Positions 42,519-50,208 of a stretch of 64,000 nt of DNA are shown piece after piece. The stretch is from Acinetobacter bohemicus ANC 3994 (lineage in GTDB: Bacteria; Pseudomonadota; Gammaproteobacteria; Pseudomonadales; Moraxellaceae): the NCBI RefSeq assembly GCF_000367925.1, contig NZ_KB849176.1, forward strand, positions 355,447-419,446, given 5' to 3'. A program made the translations under genes and the position numbers. Positions within the stretch are counted from its first letter, which is position 1. Every line of letters starts with the position of its first letter. Below the pieces are notes generated by a model. It was not told the origin of the DNA. It made no database searches and saw only the letters and a program-made list of their open reading frames with translations.

Positions 42519-43286
42519 TTATTTTACGGTTGCGCGTTCAATCGTCATGTCATGTACATAGGCATATTTAGACTGATCTGCGGCAGGGTTCTTAATTTCA
42601 TAACGTTTTACGCGAATGATTTGGCGCTCATTGGGATTATGTTCAAAACCTTCAATATGGTTGTAAAACAACGTCCAGTCTTTATCGACCTGAGTTTTAA
42701 CACCGTTTTCTGCGTATTTAATTTCACGTACTTGTAAACAGGTTTGTGGTGCTACACCTGTACATTTTTTTGTTTCTGGGGCAATTTCAAGAAAAATAGT
42801 TTCAGCTTGCGTTTGATATTGTGTTTCTGGGGTCATTTTGCCTTCGAATACAACTTTTTGACCTGTTGCATCAATCAGCGTTAATGTTGGTTTATTTACA
42901 TCTTGTGTATTTAAGACAAAGGGAATAGTACGTTTAGCAAAAAGTGAGCTGGAGAACTGTTCTTGTTTCATCAATTCTGGTGAACAAGCCATCATGGTTG
43001 ACATCAAATCAGCAGTGACAATTTGACCTTTTTCAATTTTCCACGATGTACCTTGAGTATTACAACCCGTTGCAATACTTAAACGTTGTTGATCATTGAA
43101 ATTCAATACAAGTGGTTTATCTGTGCCTTGTGGTTGATAAGACCATTGGTAGTCCGCGAGTGTTTTATCCGCATTTTGTTGTTGAACCATAGACACGGCT
43201 AAATCTCCAACTTTTTGTATATCGCTAGATTGACAAGCTGCAAGCGTTAATGGAAAAAGGGCAATCGCTAAAAATTTGAGTTTCAT
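42519..43286 (-). CDS. META/DUF4377 domain lipoprotein
   Basis: A lipoprotein (MKLKFLAIALFPLTLAACQSS, lipobox LAAC) with a META/HslJ-type domain (about residues 42-150: YQWSYQPQ... RLSIATGCNTQGTSWKIEKG and MSTMMACSPELMKQEQ). A DUF4377-like domain (about 160-255) follows: KCTGVAPQTCLQVREIKY and YNHIEGFEHNPNERQIIRVKRYE. These domains occur together or apart in secreted bacterial proteins; HslJ is linked to heat shock and novobiocin resistance in E. coli. A biochemical role is not known. The ATG at 43286 fits the signal peptide. Confidence 0.88.
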   Translation of the reverse strand: MKLKFLAIALFPLTLAACQSSDIQKVGDLAVSMVQQQNADKTLADYQWSYQPQGTDKPLVLNFNDQQRLSIATGCNTQGTSWKIEKGQIVTADLMSTMMACSPELMKQEQFSSSLFAKRTIPFVLNTQDVNKPTLTLIDATGQKVVFEGKMTPETQYQTQAETIFLEIAPETKKCTGVAPQTCLQVREIKYAENGVKTQVDKDWTLFYNHIEGFEHNPNERQIIRVKRYEIKNPAADQSKYAYVHDMTIERATVK

Positions 43287-43425
43287 TTTAAAAGTACTTG
43301 GTTTTGAAAGATTTTTAGAAGCATAGCCTATTCAAGGTCAAAAAAAATGGATACATTTTGAGGAATTAAGTTTCAAAATGTATCCATAACTATTATTTTG
43401 TTGATTGTTGATAAAAAGTTATGAA

Positions 43426-44202
43426 TCAATCAAAACGATAGATATCCATACCCAGTGAACCCATACTAAAACTACTATGGACAATGTTGAAGCGATGACC
43501 TGTTCCCATTGCAAAGAACAGTGGGGCAAAGTGTTCTAAGGTTGGATGATTGCGTTGTACATAGGGAATCGTTTGCCAATCCAGCACAGCATCATAATTT
43601 TGATGAGCAAGTTTACTCACGACATAATTACGGAAACTGGATGCCCATACCGGGACTTCGGTCGGTTCACCACGCCAAGCTAACTCAGCTAAGTTATGAG
43701 TGATACTACCCGAACCAATAATTAACACTTGTTTTTCACGTAGTGGGGCAAGTGTCTGACCAATTTTATAAAGATCTTCAGCAGGCCAGTTCATCGGTAG
43801 TGAAATTTCCACCACAGGAATATCTGCATCAGGATACATATGCAGCAGGGGCATCCACACGCCATGATCACGCGGACGGGTACTATTGGCATGAGCCGCT
43901 AAACCTGCATTTGCTAAAAGATTCAAAATTTCTTCAGCAAGTTCTGGTTGACCCGGTGCAGGGTAACGGATGTCATAAAGTTCAGCGGGAAAACCACGGA
44001 AATCATGCCAAGTTTCGGCCCGTACACTGGTGCTTACTTCAAGTGAGTTACTTTCCCAGTGTGCAGACATGACAATAATGGCTTGCGGTTTAGGCAGATT
44101 CAGGCTGAGCCGATGTAATGCAGGACCCACTTGTTCTGGATTAAGCGCAAGCATGGGAGAGCCATGTGAAATAAATAAACCGGGTAAAGTTTGTAAATTC
44201 AT
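43426..44202 (-). CDS. DODA-type extradiol ring-opening dioxygenase
   Basis: A 258-residue LigB-family protein. The metal ligands fall in FISHGSPMLALNPE (His near residue 13) and MSAHWESNSL (His near 47), and a further conserved His is in NSTRPRDHGVWMPLLHMYPD. The family splits catechols such as DOPA, or is of unknown substrate (YgiD-like). GSGSITHNLAELAW in the C-terminal half is typical of YgiD-type members. It is monocistronic and the substrate is unknown. Confidence 0.88.
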   Translation of the reverse strand: MNLQTLPGLFISHGSPMLALNPEQVGPALHRLSLNLPKPQAIIVMSAHWESNSLEVSTSVRAETWHDFRGFPAELYDIRYPAPGQPELAEEILNLLANAGLAAHANSTRPRDHGVWMPLLHMYPDADIPVVEISLPMNWPAEDLYKIGQTLAPLREKQVLIIGSGSITHNLAELAWRGEPTEVPVWASSFRNYVVSKLAHQNYDAVLDWQTIPYVQRNHPTLEHFAPLFFAMGTGHRFNIVHSSFSMGSLGMDIYRFD

Positions 44203-44403
44203 GATGATGCGCCTAATTCAAATCATATTGACTAAAACAATGATGCCAAAATTACCCTATAGACGAAATAGAGTTTATTTCAACAGGTCGTTGCATAAAC
44301 AGAACAGTAAAAATAGTCTTACTCATTTTTATCAAAATTGTTCGATGGTCTTTACCATAATTTCAGTTTGATAAAAATTCAAGGAAGGATTCAGCAGGTG
44401 CAT

Positions 44404-44886
44404 TTAACCCGCCCGATGATAAGGATGATTGTGATTGATGGTCATTGCGCGGTATAACTGCTCGATCAGCATCACTCGAACCATAGGGTGAGGCAAAGTG
44501 AGCTTAGACAACGACCAGTGCCATGCAGCTGCTTTACGCACTGCTTCCGAGTGACCATCTGGTCCGCCAATGGCTAACACCACATCATTGCCTTCAAGCA
44601 TCCATTCTTTCATGGTTGCAGCCAGTTTTTCAGTGCTAAATTCTTTGCCACCCACTTCAAGTGCAATCAGGATTTCATTCTGCTTTACTGCATTTAAAAT
44701 GCTGTCACCTTCAATTTGACGATATTTTAAGATATCGGCTTCAGAATCATTTTTCCCGCGTTTGGCCATGGGTAATTCAATAATTTGAGTTTGCACAAAA
44801 GGTTGGATACGCTTGAAGTAATCTTCAAAACCAGTGAGTACCCAAGCAGGCATTTTTTGACCGATGGTAATAATACGGATTTTCAT
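44404..44886 (-). CDS. rlmH: 23S rRNA (pseudouridine1915-N3)-methyltransferase RlmH
   Basis: A 160-residue SPOUT methyltransferase acting on the assembled 70S ribosome at position 1915. It starts MKIRIITIGQKMPAWVLTGF and ends with the knotted SAM-binding region VVLAIGGPDGHSEAVR, LPHPMVRVMLIEQLYRAM and the terminal NHPYHR. A 13-residue N-terminal extension of the frame (MLIIVQTLKPSNL) is not conserved. Gene orientation shows it is not part of a larger operon here. Confidence 0.96.
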   Translation of the reverse strand: MKIRIITIGQKMPAWVLTGFEDYFKRIQPFVQTQIIELPMAKRGKNDSEADILKYRQIEGDSILNAVKQNEILIALEVGGKEFSTEKLAATMKEWMLEGNDVVLAIGGPDGHSEAVRKAAAWHWSLSKLTLPHPMVRVMLIEQLYRAMTINHNHPYHRAG

Positions 44887-45040
44887 AAGATTCGATGGTT
44901 TGAGAGTCTGCACTATTATAAGCACTAAAATAGTTTTTACTTATTTTGAGCAACAAATTGAAATTGAAAGTTAGTATGTGATGCTGTTTTAATCATGAAT
45001 AATGGAGTAAATATAAATAAAAAACATGGATGAAGAATAA

Positions 45041-46000
45041 ATGAGAGCAAAAAAAAATCAAAATATAGGCTTATGCTTGGGCACATTTCTTTTCTCTATT
45101 TTTTTCACTGCTTCAACATGGGCAGCACCTAACATGACGGCAGCGAGCACGAATAATTTAAAAGTCTATTTGGAACAAATTATTGGCAATGACAGCTATC
45201 GTAATTATAAAAATATAGAAGAATTACAGCGTGTTTCTGCATGGATTAAAGAACAAATGCGCTTGTTTGGTATTCCATGTCAATATCAAAACTATTCGGT
45301 CAATAGTTTAGGTTATCGCAATGTGGTGTGTACTTTAAATGCGGGTCATGCGGATAAAGTGATTGTTGGTGCGCACTACGATGTCTTTGGCGAACAGCAG
45401 GGTGCTGATGATAATGCTTCGGGTGTAGCGGGAGTGATTGAGACCGCACGTATTCTTGCGCAACAGAAATCCCAACTCACGCAAAATATAGAATTTGTAT
45501 TTTATACCTTACAAGAACCACCATTTTTCAAAACCGAGCAGATGGGCAGTTATATTCATGCTAAATCGGTGCAAACACAAAAGGATCAAATTCAAGGTGT
45601 ATATATTTTAGATATGATTGGTTACTTTGATGAAAAATTGGTGCAAGACTATCCAGTCGGTTTGAAATGGGTGTATCCGAATCATGCGAATTATATTGCT
45701 GCAGTGAGCAATGTACAGTCTTATGATTTGGGCGCGAAATACTGTGAAGAAATGCGAACACTGAACCGTTTAGAGTGTCAAAGATTGGTTGCACCGTCTT
45801 TTGTGTCAGGAATGGAGTTCTCAGATCATCTTAATTATTGGAAGTTTGATATTCCAGCAGTGATGATTACCGATACCGCTTTTTTTCGAAATAAGAATTA
45901 TCACACTGAAAAAGATACTTTAAAAACGCTGAATATTGGAAAAATGGCCAATGTAATTGATGGGTTAGTGAATAATTTAATGATGCCATCTGGGCAATAG
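45041..46000 (+). CDS. Secreted M28 family zinc metallopeptidase
   Basis: A 319-residue exported aminopeptidase-like protein. A signal peptide (CLGTFLFSIFFTASTWA) leads to the M28 catalytic domain: VGAHYDVFGEQQGADDNASG (His and bridging Asp ligands near residue 107-124), FYTLQEPPFFKTEQMGS (catalytic Glu pair near 152), and SDHLNYWKFDIPAVMITDTAFFR with a final HTEKDTL (last His ligand). It probably trims peptides outside the cell or in the periplasm. The gene is monocistronic. Confidence 0.88.
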   Translation: MRAKKNQNIGLCLGTFLFSIFFTASTWAAPNMTAASTNNLKVYLEQIIGNDSYRNYKNIEELQRVSAWIKEQMRLFGIPCQYQNYSVNSLGYRNVVCTLNAGHADKVIVGAHYDVFGEQQGADDNASGVAGVIETARILAQQKSQLTQNIEFVFYTLQEPPFFKTEQMGSYIHAKSVQTQKDQIQGVYILDMIGYFDEKLVQDYPVGLKWVYPNHANYIAAVSNVQSYDLGAKYCEEMRTLNRLECQRLVAPSFVSGMEFSDHLNYWKFDIPAVMITDTAFFRNKNYHTEKDTLKTLNIGKMANVIDGLVNNLMMPSGQ

Positions 46001-46101
46001 ATAACTTGCATAAATCAAAAAAATTTCAATATTGGATTGTTTAAAATCAGCACTGCCTCATTTTATTGATTCAATTTTTATGCCTTTGCGTAGGCATTAT
46101 C

Positions 46102-46127
46102 CCTACTTTTGAAAGGTCAAAAGTAGG
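46102..46127. repeat. Second copy of the CCTACTTTTG palindrome
   Basis: CCTACTTTTG (46102-46111) and CAAAAGTAGG (46118-46127) with a six-base loop; the arms are identical to those at 10626-10651. The adjacent sequence also carries CCCATAC...GATGGG and GTGGCATccATGCCAC hairpins. It lies in the 46001-46532 non-coding stretch. Confidence 0.65.
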
Positions 46128-46283
46128 CAAAAACCTTTTGTTTCCCATACACTACATCCCTGTCGTGATGGGAAACGTGTGGCATCCATGCCACACTCAT
46201 GAATCTAATATCTGCTAAAATTTACTTTTGGCTTTACGAATTACTTGTATTGATTAAAAAATGATTTATAAAAGAAGTTTAAT

Positions 46284-46430
46284 AAAAAACGCAGTCCACT
46301 AAGAAAAATTGGACTGCGATCAAAAGATCATCTACCTGGAGATGTAGATGACCATTCACATAACAGCTAAAATAGAAGCTTACAGCGCATCTGTATTTCT
46401 ATATTTGTGTTTCTATAATAAAGAAATGAG
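46284..46430 (-). ncRNA. Candidate small RNA downstream of lon
   Basis: On the minus strand, a strong terminator stem CGCAGTCCA/TGGACTGCG (46290-46318) ends in T6. Just upstream is the hairpin CATCTAC-atctccag-GTAGATG (46329-46350), whose loop exposes CTCC, a ribosome-binding-site mimic, plus a short GATCTTTTGATC stem between them. No ORF fits. It is separated from lon by lon's own terminator, so it probably has its own promoter; I cannot place that firmly. It resembles Hfq-type trans-acting sRNAs in form only. Confidence 0.45.
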
Positions 46431-46490
46431 GTCAAGCACTTGGTTTTTCAAGTTTGCTATATATTTCTAATATAGCAAACTAAGCGCATA

Positions 46491-46520
46491 AAAAAAGAGA
46501 GCCGAAGCTCTCTTTTTTGT
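46491..46520 (-). terminator. Terminator of lon
   Basis: AAAGAGAGC-ttcg-GCTCTCTTTTTT read on the minus strand: a UUCG-loop terminator just behind the lon stop. Left of it an 11-bp inverted repeat GTTTGCTATAT/ATATAGCAAAC (46452-46480) is present. Confidence 0.9.
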
Positions 46521-46532
46521 ATCAAATTACCA

Positions 46533-48959
46533 TTAATGACGTGCAGCTTTGCTTTCAGCAGCCGGTTTTACAATCGGATTTTTAGGCAAAGGTTTTGGCA
46601 TTTCGGTTAAAGCCAATGGCAAGATATCATCGATACTTTTCACCGCTTTAATTTCTAAACCAGCTTTGACATTGTCTGGAATTTCCACCAGATCACGTAC
46701 ATTTTCTTGTGGAATAAAGACTAATTTAATGCCGCCACGGTGTGCTGCAAGCAGTTTCTCTTTTAAGCCACCAATACGCATGGCACGACCACCTAAATTG
46801 GTTTCACCTGTCATTGCAATATCAGCACGAACAGGAATTCCTGTGAAGGCAGAAACCAAAGCTGTGGTTAATGCCAAACCAGCAGATGGACCATCTTTCG
46901 GTGTTGCACCTTCTGGTAAATGCACGTGAATATCGGTTTCTTCAAATCGTGCAGCTTCAATACCCAGTGCATCTGCACGAGTACGTACCACCGTCATTGC
47001 AGCGGTAATCGATTCTTTCATGACATCGCCGAGTGAACCCGTTGTGATGAATTTACCTTTACCTTTTACTGCTGCCACTTCAATCGACAGTAATTCACCA
47101 CCGACAGAAGTCCAAGCTAAACCATTGACACGACCAACTTCTGCTTCTTCTTCTGCCATACCATAGTCGAACTTATGTACGCCTAGATAATCGGATAGGT
47201 TTTCCGCAGTGATATCGATATGCAAGTTTTTGGCTTTTTTGCTGACCGCTTCTTTTACAACTTTACGGGCAATTTTTGAGACTTCACGTTCAAGGCTACG
47301 TACACCGGCTTCGCGTGTATAACGACGCACGATGTCACGAATCGCTTCTTCATGAATAGTCAATTCTTTGCCGCGTAAACCATTGTCCTTAATTGCTTTA
47401 GGCACAAGATAACGGTCTGCAATATTAACTTTTTCTTCTTCGGTATAACCTGGAAGACGAATCACTTCCATACGGTCAAGCAACGCTTCTGGAATATTCA
47501 TGCTGTTTGCAGTACAGATAAACATCACTTCAGACAGGTCAAGATCAAGATCTAAATAGTGATCGTTAAACTTGCTGTTTTGCGATGGATCCAGTACTTC
47601 AAGCAATGCAGAAGCAGGGTCGCCGCGGTAATCCTGCGCCATCTTGTCAATTTCATCGAGCAAGAACAATGGATTCTTCACACCGACTTTGGTTAAAGAT
47701 TGCACAATTTTGCCCGGCATCGCACCAATATAAGTACGACGGTGACCACGGATTTCCGCTTCATCACGCACGCCGCCTAAAGCCATGCGGACAAATTCAC
47801 GACCTGTGGCTTTGGCAACCGATTCACCGAGTGACGTTTTACCCACCCCTGGAGGTCCAACTAAGCACAGGATAGGCCCTTTGAGTTTTTTCACACGTGA
47901 TTGAACGGCTAAGTATTCAACAATGCGTTCTTTAACTTCATCTAGACCATAATGGTCTGCATCTAGAATTTCCTGTGCTTTTGCCAAGTTAATACTCACT
48001 TTGCTGGCTTTGTTCCACGGAGTATCTAAAATGGCTTCGATATAGTTGCGAACAACAGCAGCTTCACTTGAAGCAGGTTGCATTGCTTTCAGCTTACGGA
48101 ATTCTGACTCTGCTTTTTTACGCACATGTTCAGGTAAATCTGCTTCTTCAAGACGACGTTCAATTTCTGCAACATCATCTTCAGCACCGCCATTCATGTC
48201 GGAAAGTTCGCGCTGAATGACCTTCATCTTTTCATTGAGGAAGTATTCGCGTTGGTTTTTTTCCATCTGACGTTTTACCGAGTCATGCAAGGTTTGCTCA
48301 ATCTGTTGTTCTTCAGATTGCTGCAACAGATAAGTCATTAACTCTTGTAAGTGAGCTTCAAAATCATCGTGTTCTAAGAACTTTTGTTTGATATCAATGT
48401 TTAAAGGCACACGGGTTGCGACAAAGAACACCAGTTGCAATAAATCATCAATTTTATTGGCAGCAGTAATCAATTCACGTGCATTACGTAATTTTGCTTC
48501 TGCATATTGTGCAAATAAAGTGCGCAGTTCTTGTACACGTGTTTCTTGAGATTCAGCTTTAATGTTGACTGTCATTGGGCTAATTGCATGTTCAGCCGAT
48601 AAATATTCATCATTGTCGATGATTTTTACCAGTTTAGAACGATGTAATCCCTCAATTAATACTTTGATACAGTTTTCATCATTTTCATGATTCACAACTT
48701 GCACAATCTTTGCGACAGTACCGTATTGATATAGGTTGTCGTGATCAATTTCTTCTGTAAGCGAATCTTGTTGCGCAACAACAAATACGAGATTGTCACT
48801 GTTACGAGCCACGTCAACTGCTTTGATCGATTTTTCACGACCTACAAATAACGCAATTTGCATGTGTGGATAAACCACCACATCTCGTAGCGCTAAAAGC
48901 GGTAATACGCTTGGAACCTGTGGTTCTAAGGTTTCTTGATTCATAATAATTTCAGACAT
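46533..48959 (-). CDS. lon: ATP-dependent Lon protease
   Basis: A AAA+ serine protease that degrades misfolded and regulatory proteins. The 808-residue chain has the N-terminal substrate domain (LPLLALRDVVVYPHMQIALF), Walker A LVGPPGVGKTSLGESVA near residue 360, Walker B LFLLDEIDKM near 425, and the catalytic dyad Ser of PKDGPSAGLALTTAL and Lys of GGLKEKLLAAHRGG. ATG at 48959 (MSEIIMNQETLE) has AGGAG five bases upstream; a GTG six bases earlier overlaps that site. The family is often heat-shock controlled, but I see no clear sigma-32 promoter. Confidence 0.97.
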   Translation of the reverse strand: MSEIIMNQETLEPQVPSVLPLLALRDVVVYPHMQIALFVGREKSIKAVDVARNSDNLVFVVAQQDSLTEEIDHDNLYQYGTVAKIVQVVNHENDENCIKVLIEGLHRSKLVKIIDNDEYLSAEHAISPMTVNIKAESQETRVQELRTLFAQYAEAKLRNARELITAANKIDDLLQLVFFVATRVPLNIDIKQKFLEHDDFEAHLQELMTYLLQQSEEQQIEQTLHDSVKRQMEKNQREYFLNEKMKVIQRELSDMNGGAEDDVAEIERRLEEADLPEHVRKKAESEFRKLKAMQPASSEAAVVRNYIEAILDTPWNKASKVSINLAKAQEILDADHYGLDEVKERIVEYLAVQSRVKKLKGPILCLVGPPGVGKTSLGESVAKATGREFVRMALGGVRDEAEIRGHRRTYIGAMPGKIVQSLTKVGVKNPLFLLDEIDKMAQDYRGDPASALLEVLDPSQNSKFNDHYLDLDLDLSEVMFICTANSMNIPEALLDRMEVIRLPGYTEEEKVNIADRYLVPKAIKDNGLRGKELTIHEEAIRDIVRRYTREAGVRSLEREVSKIARKVVKEAVSKKAKNLHIDITAENLSDYLGVHKFDYGMAEEEAEVGRVNGLAWTSVGGELLSIEVAAVKGKGKFITTGSLGDVMKESITAAMTVVRTRADALGIEAARFEETDIHVHLPEGATPKDGPSAGLALTTALVSAFTGIPVRADIAMTGETNLGGRAMRIGGLKEKLLAAHRGGIKLVFIPQENVRDLVEIPDNVKAGLEIKAVKSIDDILPLALTEMPKPLPKNPIVKPAAESKAARH

Positions 48960-49105
48960 GGGCACTCCTAATGAGTAACAATGGTGTTGCCATATTTTTA
49001 TAGTGATGTGTATTTCAAAAATTACAAGGGGAGCTGCACATAAATTGTATGATAAATGCTTAAATAATTGATTTAATGCTTATAACAACAGTCAAAAATG
49101 CCAAA

Positions 49106-49693
49106 TTAGCGTTTAAACAACCGCATGTGTAAGGGCGTGATAAGTACATCGAGTGGCTGATCCCAAACCTGACGCGGAAGTCGCTCTTGTACCAGTTGAA
49201 AGTCATGTGCAATGCCTAAGCGCAAAGGCTTGTTTGGCGCACTGGCAAGGGTTTTATCATAAAAACCGCCACCCATTCCAATCCGTGTCCCGTAAACGTC
49301 ACATGCCAGTAAAGGCATGATCAGTACATCCAGTTTTGAGACATGCATTGCGCGGCTTGCCATCGGTTCTTGCATGCCCAGAGGATGATGTGAAAAGCGT
49401 TTGTTGCGATATTGTTGTTTTGAAATTTTGACCCAGTGCAATTGCTGATTCATGCTGCAAATCATGGGTAAATAGACTTGTTTATGCTGTGCGAAGCAAT
49501 ATTCAATCATGTGCTGGGTTTGAATTTCGCCAAAAGCATGTAAATAAATACCGACACGTTTTGCCTGTTGTAGCTGTGGAAAATGACGTAAGCGATGCAA
49601 GATTTGGCTGGAGGAAGATTGTTGTTGGAATTTATCGACTTGTTTGCGCTTGGTTTTAAGTTGTTGTCGTAGTGATTTTAAGTCGATAGACAT
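49106..49693 (-). CDS. 5-formyltetrahydrofolate cyclo-ligase
   Basis: A 195-residue enzyme that recycles 5-formyl-THF to 5,10-methenyl-THF with ATP. The N-terminal LKSLRQQLKTKRKQVDKFQ leads to VGIYLHAFGEIQTQHMIEYC and YLPMICSMNQQLHWVKI, then the diagnostic LIMPLLACDVYGTRIGMGGGFYDKTL near residue 130. E. coli YgfA/FthC is the reference. It follows no operon partner here; lon is upstream of nothing linked. The ATG at 49693 is the natural start. Confidence 0.93.
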   Translation of the reverse strand: MSIDLKSLRQQLKTKRKQVDKFQQQSSSSQILHRLRHFPQLQQAKRVGIYLHAFGEIQTQHMIEYCFAQHKQVYLPMICSMNQQLHWVKISKQQYRNKRFSHHPLGMQEPMASRAMHVSKLDVLIMPLLACDVYGTRIGMGGGFYDKTLASAPNKPLRLGIAHDFQLVQERLPRQVWDQPLDVLITPLHMRLFKR

Positions 49694-49743
49694 AAGCCGT
49701 TGGTCCTAAACGCAAAGATCAAGTGTAAAGTAAGGGTGTAAGT

Positions 49744-50124
49744 TTAACTGTTTTTAAGTTCTTTCAATATTGGACAGCAGTTATTATTGGCTGTTTTACA
49801 TTCATCAATCCACGTTGCAAGGCGTTGTTTTAAGCTATTGAGTTCTTGAATCCGTTGGTCAATTTTGTCCAGACGTTGTTGTATAACATGGCGGACTTGC
49901 TCGCGGTCTTCAAGTTGTAGCTGTAATAACTCCTGAATTTCACTGAGCTGTAAACCCGCATCTTTAGCCTTTTGAATAAAGCTTAAAGTTTCAATATCTT
50001 GGCTATTATAATAACGATAACTTTGAGTGGTTTCAGGCACGCGCATTAAGCCAATGCGTTGATAATAACGAATGGTTTCGACATTGACCTGACATTGTTT
50101 AGCCAGTTTTCCAATGGTGAGCAT
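49744..50124 (-). CDS. MerR-family metal-responsive regulator
   Basis: A 126-residue HTH regulator. The N-terminal MerR helix-turn-helix is MLTIGKLAKQCQVNVETIRYYQRIGLM, followed by a long dimerisation helix and the metal-binding loop DECKTANNNCCPIL with C109, C116 and C117. There is no cysteine near residue 79-82, which MerR uses for Hg(II), so the site looks more like that of CueR/CadR/PbrR-type sensors. It is divergent from the copper ATPase gene and overlaps a MerR-type promoter with a 20-bp spacer. Cu(I) is the likely ligand by context. Confidence 0.88.
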   Translation of the reverse strand: MLTIGKLAKQCQVNVETIRYYQRIGLMRVPETTQSYRYYNSQDIETLSFIQKAKDAGLQLSEIQELLQLQLEDREQVRHVIQQRLDKIDQRIQELNSLKQRLATWIDECKTANNNCCPILKELKNS

Positions 50125-50144
50125 AAAAGTATCCTCAATATGAC

Positions 50145-50176
50145 TTGACTCTGTACCTAGGTACAGACTTTATGCT
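50145..50176 (+). promoter_or_regulatory. MerR-type promoter/operator of the copper ATPase gene
   Basis: TTGACT (-35, 50145-50150) and TATGCT (-10, 50171-50176) have a 20-bp spacer, too long for sigma-70 alone and typical of MerR-twisted promoters. The spacer holds the palindrome CTGTACCTAGGTACAG. Confidence 0.88.
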
Positions 50177-50208
50177 AGCACAATTGAATAATTAAATGGG
50201 TAAGTCTG

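Noticed and set aside
48960..49105. Sigma-32 promoter for lon
   Set aside because: No pair of elements with acceptable spacing and CCCCAT-like -10 was found on the minus strand.
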